From: Rhodospirillaceae bacterium
Lineage (GTDB): Bacteria; Pseudomonadota; Alphaproteobacteria; DSM-16000; Inquilinaceae
Assembly: GCA_020638595.1 (NCBI GenBank)
Contig: JACKIG010000008.1
Span: 124,001 to 188,000, forward strand
Length of the DNA stretch: 64,000 nt
Reading direction: 5' to 3'
Position numbers and translations under genes: made by a program. Positions 44,893 to 53,660 of this stretch are shown here, in pieces. The notes below the pieces were generated by a model that saw nothing but the letters and a program-made list of their open reading frames with translations, ran no database searches and had not been told where the DNA came from. Position 1 is the first letter of the stretch. Each line of letters starts with the position of its first letter.

Positions 44893-45594
44893 ATGATTGA
44901 CGGCGGCCACACCAATGTCGCGGTGATCGTCGCGCATCCGGACGACGAGGTGCTGGGCTTCGGCGGCACCATGGCACTGCATGCCGAGCGCGGGCACACC
45001 GTCTCGGTACTGTTCCTGGCCACCGGCCTGGCCTCGCGGCTGCGAGCGGGGGAGACCGTCTCACCGGAGGCGATCGCCGAGCTTCGCGCCGATGCGCGGG
45101 CCGCCGGCGACCTGCTCGGGGTCTCGCATATCGAGTTCGCGGATTTCCCCGACAACCAGATGGATTCGGTTCCGCTGCTGCATGTCGTTCAGCGCATCGC
45201 TGACTTCGTCGCCAAGACGGGGGCCACGCTGATCTACACCCATCACATGGGCGACCTGAACATCGACCACGGCATCACCGCGCGGGCCGTGCTGACCGCC
45301 TGCCGCCCGCTGCCCGGGGCGCAAGTCACCAAGATCTATGCTGGCGAGGTGCTGTCCTCCTCGGAATACGGGGTGCCGGAAGACCGGTTCCGGCCCAACA
45401 CCTATGTCGACATCTCCACCAAGCTGGACGCCAAGCGCGACGCGTTGGCCAAGTACGCCAGCGAGCTGCGCTATTGGCCGCATCCGCGGTCGATCAAGGC
45501 CATCGCCATGCTGGCGCGCCTGAGGGGTGCCGAGGTCGGCGTGGACGCCGCGGAAGCGCTTGTCCTGCTGCGCAACGTCATCGCCAAGATCTGA
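44893..45594 (+). CDS. PIG-L/LmbE-family deacetylase
   Basis: A 233-residue zinc-dependent N-deacetylase. VIVAHPDDEVLGFGG carries the metal and catalytic Asp residues, and THHMGDLNIDH the second histidine set. Family members remove acetyl groups from amino sugars (as in GPI and mycothiol synthesis). In this locus it could free an amino group on a diamino sugar before remodelling, an inference from setting. Confidence 0.85.
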   Translation: MIDGGHTNVAVIVAHPDDEVLGFGGTMALHAERGHTVSVLFLATGLASRLRAGETVSPEAIAELRADARAAGDLLGVSHIEFADFPDNQMDSVPLLHVVQRIADFVAKTGATLIYTHHMGDLNIDHGITARAVLTACRPLPGAQVTKIYAGEVLSSSEYGVPEDRFRPNTYVDISTKLDAKRDALAKYASELRYWPHPRSIKAIAMLARLRGAEVGVDAAEALVLLRNVIAKI

Positions 45595-45653
45595 TCGCCT
45601 GTCCCGGTGCTTCGGCGCCCCTCACCCCGAGCCTTTGAGTCCCGATACATCCC

Positions 45654-46661
45654 ATGATCGACGGCAAATCCATTCTGGTTACAGGCGCCACCGGATCGTT
45701 CGGCCGGCGCTTCGTTGAGACACTGCTGCGCGACTTCCGGCCGCGCCGGCTGGTCGTCTTCAGCCGCGACGAGCTGAAGCAGTTCGAGATGCAGCAGGAC
45801 CTGGGCGAGGACGCCCATGCGTGCCTGCGCTATTTCATCGGCGACGTCCGCGACCGCGAGCGGGTGATGCGTGCGGCCGCCGGCGTCGACATCATCATCC
45901 ACGCGGCGGCGATGAAGCAGATCGTCGCGGCCGAGCGCAACCCGACGGAGTGCATCGCCACCAACGTCATGGGCGCGCAGAACGTCATCGATGCGGCCAT
46001 CGCCAACGACGTGGAGAGGGTGGTGGCGCTGTCGACCGACAAGGCCGCCAATCCCATCAATCTCTACGGCGCCACCAAGCTGTGCTCCGACAAGCTGTTC
46101 GTGGCGGCCAACAACCTGGCCGGCCGGCACAAGACGCGGTTTTCCGTGGTGCGCTATGGCAATGTCGCGGGCTCGCGCGGCAGCGTCATCCCGTTCTTCA
46201 AGCGCCTGGTTGCCGACGGGGCGCAGTGCCTGCCCGTCACCGATCCGGCGATGACCCGCTTCGTCATCACCCTGGACCAGGGCGTGGCCTTCGTCCTGAA
46301 CTCGCTGGAGCGGATGACGGGGGGTGAGCTGTTCGTGCCCAAGCTGCCCAGCGTGCGCATCCTCGACCTGGTGGACATCCTTCTGGGGCCGGACCGCTTC
46401 GACGTCGTCGGCATCCGCCCGGGCGAGAAGCTGCACGAGGTCATGATCCCGCTGGACGAAAGCCGCCAGGCCCTGGACATGGGCGACTACTATGTCGTGC
46501 AGCCCAACCATACCTGGTGGAACCTGACGCGCTTCACCGAGACGGTGAAGAGCCACGGCCGGCCCATCGACCCGCCCTTCGAATACGCCAGCGACGCCAA
46601 CGACTGGTGGATGACCCGGGCGGAGCTGGAGGCGCTGGCCGCCGCCACCGCCCCGGCATGA
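45654..46661 (+). CDS. pseB: UDP-GlcNAc 4,6-dehydratase (inverting), pseudaminic acid pathway
   Basis: A 335-residue SDR, first step of pseudaminic acid synthesis. ILVTGATGSFGRRFV binds NADP, IIHAAAMKQ is a PseB/FlaA1 hallmark, and STDKAANPINLYGATK contains the active-site Asp, Lys and Tyr. RPGEKLHEVMI near the C-terminus is also typical. A 59-base spacer precedes it; pseG and pseC follow with 4-base overlaps. Confidence 0.93.
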   Translation: MIDGKSILVTGATGSFGRRFVETLLRDFRPRRLVVFSRDELKQFEMQQDLGEDAHACLRYFIGDVRDRERVMRAAAGVDIIIHAAAMKQIVAAERNPTECIATNVMGAQNVIDAAIANDVERVVALSTDKAANPINLYGATKLCSDKLFVAANNLAGRHKTRFSVVRYGNVAGSRGSVIPFFKRLVADGAQCLPVTDPAMTRFVITLDQGVAFVLNSLERMTGGELFVPKLPSVRILDLVDILLGPDRFDVVGIRPGEKLHEVMIPLDESRQALDMGDYYVVQPNHTWWNLTRFTETVKSHGRPIDPPFEYASDANDWWMTRAELEALAAATAPA

Positions 46662-47662
46662 CCGCCGCCCCCGTCTGGGGCCTGCGGGTGGCGACCGACG
46701 CCGCCGACGGTGCCGGCCATGCCGTGCGGTGCGCAGCGCTGGCGGCAGCACTGCCGGGCCGGGTGCAGGTATTCGTCGATCCCGGGCCGGTCCCCGCCCC
46801 CTTGCGGGTCTTGCCCGACTGTGTCGCCGAAGCGGCGCCCAGCGCCATCGACAGGCTGGCCGATGCGGTGGCCGAAGGCGACATCGCCGCGATCATCGTC
46901 GACAGCTACCGCGTGGACGAAACCGCCATTGCCGGGCTGGCCGCCCAGAGGCCGTGCGCGGTGTTTCGCGACGGTGCGCCCCGGCGCGCGGAAGCCGTCG
47001 CCATCGATCCCTCGCCGACGGCGGAACCACGGGAAGGCTATCTGTGCGGCCCGGGCTTCGCGCCGCTGGCGCCCGAGATCCGCGCCGCGCGGGCGCGCCT
47101 CGGCCTGCGTCCGCCGCCGGGCGATCGACGCGCGGGGCGGCTGCCCACCGTCCTGGTCGCCTTCGGTGCCCGCGACAGTGCCGACCTGACCGGGCGGACC
47201 CTGGGTGCGCTGGCCCCCCTGGCCCACCGCCTGGATCTGATCGTGGTTCTGGGCGCGGCTGCCCCCCATCTCGCCGGGATCCGCCGACAGGTCGATGATC
47301 TGCCGAAGGCGCGTCTGTACGTCGACCATGGCGACATGGCCGGCCTTTACGCCGCGTCCGAACTGGCCATCGGCGCCCCCGGCGTGTCGCAGCTGGAACG
47401 CCTGTGCCTGGGCGTACCGACCGTCCTGCTGGCGCAGACCGAAACGCACCGCCCGCTGGTGGCCGCATGGGTCGCTGCGGGCGTCGCGATGGCGCCGGAG
47501 GACGGGATTGCCGGCCTTGCCGGCGAAGTCGGGCGCCTGATTGCCGACCCGGATGCAGCCTACGCCATCGCCCATCGCGGCCAGTCCCTGGTGGACGGCG
47601 ACGGCGCCGGACGGCTGGCGGCGGCACTCACCCATTCCCTAGGGCTGAAGGAGGCGGCATGA
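46658..47662 (+). CDS. pseG: UDP-2,4-diacetamido-2,4,6-trideoxy-altropyranose hydrolase
   Basis: A 334-residue GT-B-fold hydrolase that releases 6-deoxy-AltdiNAc from UDP. DGAGHAVRCAALA has the catalytic histidine, IIVDSYRVDE is the conserved D-S-Y, and IGAPGVSQLERLCLGVPTVLL the UDP-binding loop. Placed between pseB and pseC, it is the true pathway enzyme rather than the diverged copy at 17475. Confidence 0.9.
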   Translation: MTAAPVWGLRVATDAADGAGHAVRCAALAAALPGRVQVFVDPGPVPAPLRVLPDCVAEAAPSAIDRLADAVAEGDIAAIIVDSYRVDETAIAGLAAQRPCAVFRDGAPRRAEAVAIDPSPTAEPREGYLCGPGFAPLAPEIRAARARLGLRPPPGDRRAGRLPTVLVAFGARDSADLTGRTLGALAPLAHRLDLIVVLGAAAPHLAGIRRQVDDLPKARLYVDHGDMAGLYAASELAIGAPGVSQLERLCLGVPTVLLAQTETHRPLVAAWVAAGVAMAPEDGIAGLAGEVGRLIADPDAAYAIAHRGQSLVDGDGAGRLAAALTHSLGLKEAA

Positions 47663-48837
47663 TCCGCTATCCCTATTGTCAACCGGACATCCGCGACGAA
47701 GACCGGGCCGCCGCCGACGCGGTGCTGAAGAGCGGCTGGCTGACCCAGGGTCCGGCGGTGCTGGACTTCGAGACCGCCCTGGCCGAGACCCTGGACTGCC
47801 GCCACGCCGTGGTGGTGAATTCCGGCACGGCGGCGTTGCATCTGGCCTACCATGGCATCGGCCTCGGGCCTGGCCGCGGGCTGCTGACCTCGCCGATCAC
47901 GTTCCTCGCCTCCGCCAACGCCGCCCGCTATTGCGACGCGCCGGTGGTCTTCGCCGATGTCGATCCGGCGACCGGCAACATCACGCCGGAGACGGTCGAA
48001 CAGGCCCTGGCAGACAGCCCGCATCCCATTGCCGCCATCACACCCGTGCACCTGGCCGGGCGTCCCTGCGACCTTGCCGGCCTGGCAGCGGTCGCCGAGT
48101 CACGCGGCATCGCGATCATCGAGGATGCCTGCCACGCGCCGTCGGCACGCTATCCGGATGCGCGCGGCGGCACGGCCGCCGTCGGCGCGTGCACCCATAG
48201 CCGGGCAGCGGTGCTGAGCTTCCATGCCATCAAGCACATCGCCGCCGGCGAGGGTGGCGCCATCCTGACCAACGACGACGCGCTCGCCGCGCGCATGCGA
48301 CGGTTCCGCAGCCATGGCATGGTGCGCGAGCCGGAGCTCTGGCAATCCGCGCCGGAGGCCGACGCCCCCTGGTACTATGAGATGGAAGAGCCCGGCTGGA
48401 ACTACCGGCTGAGCGACATCAACTGCGCCGTCGGTCGATCGCAGCTGCGCCGCCTGGCCGCAGGCATCGCCGAGCGCGCGGCTCTGGCCGCCCTCTACGA
48501 CGAACGGCTGGGGAACCTGGGCTGGCTCAGCCTGCCCCCGGCGCCCGCCGTGCCGGGCGGCCACGCCTGGCATCTCTATCCCATCGCCATCGATTTCGCG
48601 GCACTCGGCCTCAGTCGGGGGCAGGTCATGCGGCGGCTGGCGGCCCAGGGTGTCGGCACGCAGGTCCACTACATCCCGCTCTACCGCCAGCCCTACTATG
48701 CCGCACGCGGACACAAGCCGCTGCCGGGGGCGGAGGCGTACTATGCCCGCACCCTCAGCCTGCCGATGTATCCCGGGCTGACGCAAGCCGCCGTCGACGA
48801 GATCGCGGCGGCCATCCGGTCCCTGGCCGCAGGCTGA
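47659..48837 (+). CDS. pseC: UDP-4-amino-4,6-dideoxy-N-acetyl-altrosamine transaminase
   Basis: A 392-residue PLP enzyme of the DegT family, second pathway step. IRYPYCQPDIRDEDRAA at the start, VVNSGTAALHLAY, IIEDACHAPSARY and SFHAIKHIAAGEGG, with Lys as the PLP anchor, are as in PseC. The C-terminus has QVHYIPLYRQPYY. It overlaps pseG by 4 bases. Confidence 0.93.
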   Translation: MIRYPYCQPDIRDEDRAAADAVLKSGWLTQGPAVLDFETALAETLDCRHAVVVNSGTAALHLAYHGIGLGPGRGLLTSPITFLASANAARYCDAPVVFADVDPATGNITPETVEQALADSPHPIAAITPVHLAGRPCDLAGLAAVAESRGIAIIEDACHAPSARYPDARGGTAAVGACTHSRAAVLSFHAIKHIAAGEGGAILTNDDALAARMRRFRSHGMVREPELWQSAPEADAPWYYEMEEPGWNYRLSDINCAVGRSQLRRLAAGIAERAALAALYDERLGNLGWLSLPPAPAVPGGHAWHLYPIAIDFAALGLSRGQVMRRLAAQGVGTQVHYIPLYRQPYYAARGHKPLPGAEAYYARTLSLPMYPGLTQAAVDEIAAAIRSLAAG

Positions 48838-48842
48838 CACCC

Positions 48843-49388
48843 ATGGATGCGCTGCCGATCCGCCTCCGTCCGCTGGAGGAAGCCGACTTCACCGACGCCT
48901 ATCTGGGGTGGTTCCGCGACGCAGAGGTGACGCGCTTCCTGGACGCCCGCAACATCACGCGGGCCGACGCCGTCCAGCACCTGCTGGGCGGCCGCGATGG
49001 TGCACGCTGGCACCTGTTCGCCGTCTGCCGTACCGATACCGGTGTCCATGTGGGCAACTTGAAGATCGGACCGATCCACCACCGCCACGGCACGTCGGAC
49101 CTGGTCACGGTGATCGGCGACCGCACCGTCTGGGGCCGTGGCGTCGCCCGCGCGGCGATCCGCGAGGGCATCGCGCTGGCCTTCGGCCGGTTCGGCATCC
49201 GCAAGCTGTCCGCCAGCATCGACAGCCGCAACACGGGGTCGATCAAGGCCTATTGCGCCGCCGGCTTCACCGAAGAGGCGCGGCTGAAGGACCAGTTCCT
49301 TGAGCTGACGGACGGCGGCCCCGTGCTGTCCGACAAGGTCTTCGTCGGCTGCTGGAACCCCGACTGGCAGCCGCCGGCCGGATACTGA
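48843..49388 (+). CDS. GNAT acetyltransferase (second PseH candidate)
   Basis: A 181-residue RimJ-type GNAT. RLRPLEEADFTDAYLGWFRD opens like acetyltransferases of pseudaminic clusters, VWGRGVARAAIREGIALAF binds acetyl-CoA, and SIDSRNTGSIKAYCAAGF is the C-terminal motif. Its position 5 bases after pseC makes it a good PseH, but the L.WRN.P-bearing GNAT at 35293 is also a candidate. Confidence 0.78.
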   Translation: MDALPIRLRPLEEADFTDAYLGWFRDAEVTRFLDARNITRADAVQHLLGGRDGARWHLFAVCRTDTGVHVGNLKIGPIHHRHGTSDLVTVIGDRTVWGRGVARAAIREGIALAFGRFGIRKLSASIDSRNTGSIKAYCAAGFTEEARLKDQFLELTDGGPVLSDKVFVGCWNPDWQPPAGY

Positions 49389-49391
49389 GCC

Positions 49392-51332
49392 GTGGCCGGC
49401 ATCGCCCTGGTCGACAGCCCGGCGGCCCTCGGGCAGGCCCTGGCGGGCGGCGGCATCGACCGCATCCTCACCGACAATCCGTTTCTGGAAACGACGGCCG
49501 GGCCGCAGCCCGTCCGCAATGCCGAACGGTGCCTGACGACGGATGCGGCGTCGGAACTCGGCCGTGCCGCCCTGGAGCTGGCGAATGCGGTGGACGGCGT
49601 CCTCGAAGGCTCGGACCTGGCCCAGCGGCTGGGCGTACCGCCGTTCAGCCTCAGGATCGCCGGCACCACTTCGCGGCTGATCGCAAGCCTGCTGCACCGC
49701 GCGGCCGCGCTGTCGGCGGCGCTGGCGGAGGTGGCACCGGGGCCGGTCCATGTCTTCTGTGCCGATGTTCCGGACTGGGACCCGGCACTGCCCTATGTGC
49801 TGTCGCGATTCGCCAGCCCGGCCCCCCTGCTGGCCGCCGCCGGGTTCTTCGGCGATCGGGACGTGAGCGTGACACGGGTGCCCACGCCGATCCCCGAGAC
49901 CGTCAACGATACCGCCATTCGCGCACTGGCGCCGCGGCTGGCCATGGTGCCGGCGGCGATGATCGCCTACGAGCTGGCGCAGCGGCTGCCCGGCGCCGTC
50001 CGCCTGCTCGGGCGCCGCCGGCCGATCGGCATCGCCGGCAGCAACGAGGCCATCCGCGAGGCGCTGCCGCATCTGCTGGCGCGCGGCCTGCGCCCGCTGC
50101 CGCTGGGCAGCCTGGCCGGGGGGGCTGCCGACCTGCCGCCCCAACAGGAGCGGGGGGGCCTGGATGGGCCGGCGCAACATCGCCTTGACGGCCTGGTGGG
50201 CACGGCCGTCGCCGCCACCGGCCGGTTCAACGGGCGGCAGGCAGCTGCCGTCGCCGCGGTGCTGGGCCAGGGCATCGCCCGGGCCGTTGCCCTGCTGGCC
50301 GCAGGGGCGCCGGCGGTCGAACGGCGGGCGGCCGCTGCGGCGGCAACCCTGGGCCCGGGGGGCGTGGTGATGACCAACGGCCTGTTCGGCCCGCTGGGCG
50401 GCATCGCCTATGCCTATCTCCGCCGGCAGGGCCTGACCATCGTCGACCTGGAACACGGCGTGACCACAGGCCTGGCCGCGCTTTCGGCGGCCCGCATCGA
50501 TTGTTCGGAGGCAGCCCGGTGCGACGCGCTGCTGGTGTCATCCGACCGGGCCGCCCGGCGCTTCCGCCAGACGCGCCGCGAGGGGACGGTGACGGTGGCG
50601 ACCGTGGGCCTGCCCGACCAGACGCGCCGGCTGCTGCGCCCCCGGCTGCAGCGGCGGCTGGCCCGCCGTCGCCTGGGCATCGCGCCGGGCGACAGCCTGG
50701 TCATGCACGTGTCCACCCTGCTCTACCACGGCAATGCCCGGCCGGGCGGCGGCGCGCCCGCGGAGTGGCTGATCCACGACACCGACCGGACCCTGATCGG
50801 CGATGTCTATGCCCGCATTCGCCACCGCGTCGCCTTCAAGCCCTACCCCACCCGGCGGTTTGCGTACCAGCCCGACTATGCCGATTGCATGCCGCGGCCG
50901 GCAAACCTGCTCTTTCTCGGCGATCAGGACTTCCGCTACATCCGCGCGGCCGCCGATGTCATCGTGACCAGCACGCCGACCAGCACGCTGGGCTGGTGCG
51001 TTGGCACGGGCCGGCCGCTGGTCTACCTGGACAGCCGCATCGTCAACCCGCTGGAGGATGAGGCGCTGCGCCAGCGGTTCGCCACGGCCTTCCTGGTCGT
51101 CGACCTGGACAGGCCGGACTGGCCCTCGGCCCTGGCGCAGCTGCTGGACCGCCCGCTGGGGGCGATCGAGGACGACTGGCAGGCCCGCGCGGCGGCCCGC
51201 CGATCCCTGCTGGCAGAGGCCATCTGCGGCCCGCCGGGGGTAACGGGGCGACGGATCGCCGATGCCGTCGCCGGCCGCGCGCCCGCCCCCGGCGCGGCGG
51301 GAATGCCTGGCCGCGCGGGGCCGGACCGCTAA
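49392..51332 (+). CDS. Large putative surface-glycan glycosyltransferase
   Basis: A 646-residue protein with a GTG start just after the GNAT gene. The C-terminal half (VMHVSTLLYHGN, RHRVAFKPYPTRRF, IVTSTPTSTLGWCVGTGRPLVYLDS) has the phosphate-gripping S-T-x-x-x-W-x-x-G-x-P-L pattern of capsule-type GT-B transferases; the N-terminal half is unrecognised. It is the last gene of the pse block, so a role as nonulosonate transferase is reasonable. No signal peptide. Confidence 0.58.
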   Translation: MAGIALVDSPAALGQALAGGGIDRILTDNPFLETTAGPQPVRNAERCLTTDAASELGRAALELANAVDGVLEGSDLAQRLGVPPFSLRIAGTTSRLIASLLHRAAALSAALAEVAPGPVHVFCADVPDWDPALPYVLSRFASPAPLLAAAGFFGDRDVSVTRVPTPIPETVNDTAIRALAPRLAMVPAAMIAYELAQRLPGAVRLLGRRRPIGIAGSNEAIREALPHLLARGLRPLPLGSLAGGAADLPPQQERGGLDGPAQHRLDGLVGTAVAATGRFNGRQAAAVAAVLGQGIARAVALLAAGAPAVERRAAAAAATLGPGGVVMTNGLFGPLGGIAYAYLRRQGLTIVDLEHGVTTGLAALSAARIDCSEAARCDALLVSSDRAARRFRQTRREGTVTVATVGLPDQTRRLLRPRLQRRLARRRLGIAPGDSLVMHVSTLLYHGNARPGGGAPAEWLIHDTDRTLIGDVYARIRHRVAFKPYPTRRFAYQPDYADCMPRPANLLFLGDQDFRYIRAAADVIVTSTPTSTLGWCVGTGRPLVYLDSRIVNPLEDEALRQRFATAFLVVDLDRPDWPSALAQLLDRPLGAIEDDWQARAAARRSLLAEAICGPPGVTGRRIADAVAGRAPAPGAAGMPGRAGPDR

Positions 51333-51421
51333 GCACAAGCCGGCCTTTCCGGCGGCGAATCCGTGTATATGCACTGTACGGCCCGACTGGCGATGGCGTG
51401 TGTCCGAGCGCCGTCGCCAAT

Positions 51422-51440
51422 ATGCCTATGATATAGGCAT
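51422..51440. promoter_or_regulatory. Palindromic candidate enhancer site for a sigma-54 activator
   Basis: ATGCCTAT (51422-51429), spacer GAT, ATAGGCAT (51433-51440): a perfect inverted repeat about 100 bases upstream of the predicted start of transcription, the distance typical for enhancer-binding proteins. It does not match the NtrC consensus, so the activator is unknown. Confidence 0.5.
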
Positions 51441-51509
51441 TCGCCCGCGGGATTTGCGCAAGTCGTCGCCATTCCCGCCAGGCGGCGGGGGAATCCGCGG
51501 TACCAGCCC

Positions 51510-51525
51510 TGGCATGGCGCTTGCT
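51510..51525 (+). promoter_or_regulatory. Sigma-54 (-24/-12) promoter
   Basis: TGGCATG, then GCGC, then TTGCT, which matches the consensus TGGCACG-N4-TTGCW at all but one fixed position, with the exact spacing. Transcription would begin near 51536, just before the riboswitch. Sigma-54 control fits nitrogen-limitation use of guanidine. Confidence 0.8.
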
Positions 51526-51540
51526 TCGGGTTGGGCATAA

Positions 51541-51650
51541 TGCGTCTAGGGTTCCGGCCGCCCGGCGGTGACTGGTCCGAGAGATGCACTCCCGGCCGGC
51601 GCGCATGCTCCGGCTGGAGCCACGGCGGGAGAAAAACCCGGGAGACTCGA
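51541..51650 (+). promoter_or_regulatory. Guanidine-I riboswitch (ykkC class)
   Basis: CTAGGGTTCCG (51546-51556), ACTGGTCCGAGAG (51571-51583), and CGGCGGGAGAAAAACCCGGGAGA in two adjoining parts (51622-51644) are the conserved blocks of the ykkC/guanidine-I aptamer. The downstream ABC importer and arginase-fold hydrolase are the guanidine-type associates rather than the ppGpp or PRPP ones. An 8-bp perfect inverted repeat (51663-51679) follows and could belong to the switch. Confidence 0.93.
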
Positions 51651-51758
51651 TCGGCGACGGCTGGACCGCGACGCGGTCCTGCGGCTGTTGCTCCCCGAGC
51701 CTCCGATTATCGGGCTTCGCTGATCGGGTCCCTCAATGCAACCGGCAGGAGAGGCGCG

Positions 51759-52823
51759 ATGTCAGCAGTCCCCAGTTTCACCCGGATCGCGACGGCGGCC
51801 ACCTTGGCCCTGGCCGTTGCCGGCCCCGCCTCTGCGCAGGAGCGCACGAGCTTTTCCATCGCCTGGTCGATCTATGTCGGGTGGATGCCCTGGGGCTATG
51901 CCGCCGATGCCGGGATCGTCGACCGCTGGGCCGAACGCTACGGCATCGAGATCGAGGTCGTGCAGATCAACGACTATATCGAGAGCATCAACCAGTACAC
52001 GGCCGGCGCCTATGACGGCTGCGTGATGACCAACATGGATGCCCTGACCATCCCGGCCGTCGGCGGCGTCGACAGCACGGCGCTGATCGTCGGCGACTTT
52101 TCCAACGGCAATGACGGCATCGTCTCCAAGACGGCGACGACGCTGGAGGAGCTGGCCGGCACGCCCATCAACCTGGTCGAGCTGTCGGTGTCGCACTATC
52201 TGCTCGCCCGCGCGCTGGAGAGCGCCGGCCTGGCGGAGCGGGACGTGACCGTGGTCAACACGTCGGACGCCGACATGGTGTCCGTCTTCTCCTCCACCGA
52301 CGATGTCAGCACCGTTGTCACCTGGAACCCGCTGCTGAGCGAGATCCTGACCTTCCCCGGCGCCACCGGACTGTTCGATTCCAGCCAGATCCCGGGCGAG
52401 ATCATCGACATGCTGGTGGTCAACACCGAGGTGCTGGAAGACAATCCCGATCTCGGCCGCGCGCTGGTCGGCGCCTGGTACGAGACGATGGCATTGATGG
52501 CCGCGGGCGACGAAGGCGCCATCCAGGCGCTGACGGCCATGGCCGAGGCTTCCGGCACCGACCTTGCCGGCTATCAGGCCCAGCTCGACAGTACCCAGAT
52601 GTTCTACGACGCGGCGGATGCCGTGGCCTTCACCACCAGCCCCGACCTGATTGCGACCATGGACCTGGTGCGCACCTTCTCCGCCGATCACGGGTTGATG
52701 GGCGGCGGCGTCGACTTCGTCGGCATCGCCTTTCCGGGCGGGGAGATCCTGGGCGACCCGGCGAACGTCAAGCTGCGCTTCACGGAAGCCTACATGCAGA
52801 TGGTGGCGGACGGGGCGCTCTAG
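51759..52823 (+). CDS. ABC transporter substrate-binding protein, guanidine/urea-carboxylase-associated type
   Basis: A 354-residue NMT1-like periplasmic protein with a Sec signal (TLALAVAGPASAQE). The mature start SIAWSIYVGWMPWGYA and YDGCVMTNMDAL match the ABC proteins linked to urea carboxylase and guanidine riboswitches, for which guanidine is the probable ligand. AGGAGAGG precedes the ATG by 5 bases. It is the first gene under the riboswitch; permease and ATPase follow. Confidence 0.87.
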   Translation: MSAVPSFTRIATAATLALAVAGPASAQERTSFSIAWSIYVGWMPWGYAADAGIVDRWAERYGIEIEVVQINDYIESINQYTAGAYDGCVMTNMDALTIPAVGGVDSTALIVGDFSNGNDGIVSKTATTLEELAGTPINLVELSVSHYLLARALESAGLAERDVTVVNTSDADMVSVFSSTDDVSTVVTWNPLLSEILTFPGATGLFDSSQIPGEIIDMLVVNTEVLEDNPDLGRALVGAWYETMALMAAGDEGAIQALTAMAEASGTDLAGYQAQLDSTQMFYDAADAVAFTTSPDLIATMDLVRTFSADHGLMGGGVDFVGIAFPGGEILGDPANVKLRFTEAYMQMVADGAL

Positions 52824-52847
52824 GCGCCGCGTCCGGCCCACGCGCGC

Positions 52848-53660
52848 ATGCGCCGGCTGGTCAATCGCCACCCCGGGGCGGCCGGCGCTGCCTATCTCGC
52901 CGCCCTGCCCTTCATCGTGCTGATTGCCGCCTATCTGATGGGGTCGGCCGCCAGGCTGGCGGACAACCCCAGCGACAAGCTGTTGCCAGCGCCGTCCACG
53001 CTCGCCGCCGCGATCCAGCAGGTGGCGTTCACCGAGGACGTGCGCAGCGGGGACATCATCCTGTGGATCGACACGGCCTCAAGTCTGACGCGCCTGGGCA
53101 TGGGCATCGCCGCGGCAACGGCGATCGGGCTGGCCTTCGGGATCGCCATCGGCCTGATCCCCTATGTGCGTGCGACCCTGGCGCCCTTCGTCGCCGTCCT
53201 GTCGATGATCCCGCCGCTGTCGGTGCTGCCGATCCTGTTCATCGTCTTCGGCCTGGGCGAGCTGGCGAAGGTGGTGCTGGTCGCCGCCGGCATCACCCCG
53301 TTCCTGATCCGCGATCTGTCCGTCCGCGTCGCGGAACTGCCCGGCGAACAGCTGATCAAGGCGCAGACGCTGGGTGCCAACACCTGGCAGATGGTGGTGC
53401 GCATCGTGCTGCCCCAGGTGCTGCCGCGGCTGATCGGCGCGTTGCGCCTGTCGCTGGGGCCGGCCTGGCTGTTCCTGATCGCCGCAGAGGCGATCGCTGC
53501 GACCGAGGGTCTCGGCTATCGCATCTTCCTGATGCGCCGCTACCTGGCCATGGATGTGATCCTGCCCTATGTCGCCTGGATCACGCTGCTGGCCTTCATG
53601 CTGGACCTGGCGCTGGCGCGGCTGTCGGCCTGGCTGTTCGCCTGGGCGCGCCCGGCATGA
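52848..53660 (+). CDS. ABC transporter permease of the guanidine operon
   Basis: A 270-residue permease with about six hydrophobic segments and the cytoplasmic loop ELPGEQLIKAQTLGANTWQMVVRIVLPQVLPRL (in two parts), which is the EAA coupling motif of the NitT/TauT group. GxxG sits in the expected place. It overlaps the ATPase gene by 4 bases. Confidence 0.87.
   Translation: MRRLVNRHPGAAGAAYLAALPFIVLIAAYLMGSAARLADNPSDKLLPAPSTLAAAIQQVAFTEDVRSGDIILWIDTASSLTRLGMGIAAATAIGLAFGIAIGLIPYVRATLAPFVAVLSMIPPLSVLPILFIVFGLGELAKVVLVAAGITPFLIRDLSVRVAELPGEQLIKAQTLGANTWQMVVRIVLPQVLPRLIGALRLSLGPAWLFLIAAEAIAATEGLGYRIFLMRRYLAMDVILPYVAWITLLAFMLDLALARLSAWLFAWARPA

Larger units (their letters stand above)
51333..51540 (+). 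promoter_or_regulatory. Regulatory spacer upstream of the guanidine operon
   Basis: No gene on either strand. It contains an 8-bp perfect palindrome and a sigma-54 promoter, annotated separately. A single TGCAC half-site at 51370-51374 could be part of an NtrC site, but no matching half is seen. Confidence 0.6.

Noticed and set aside
51370..51391. An NtrC binding site upstream of the sigma-54 promoter
   Set aside because: Only one TGCAC half is present and the second half is missing at the needed spacing.
51541..51650. ykkC-class aptamer as a ppGpp or PRPP sensor
   Set aside because: Those variants usually precede amino acid or purine genes; here the importer and ureohydrolase fit the guanidine type. 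Sequence alone does not fully exclude it.
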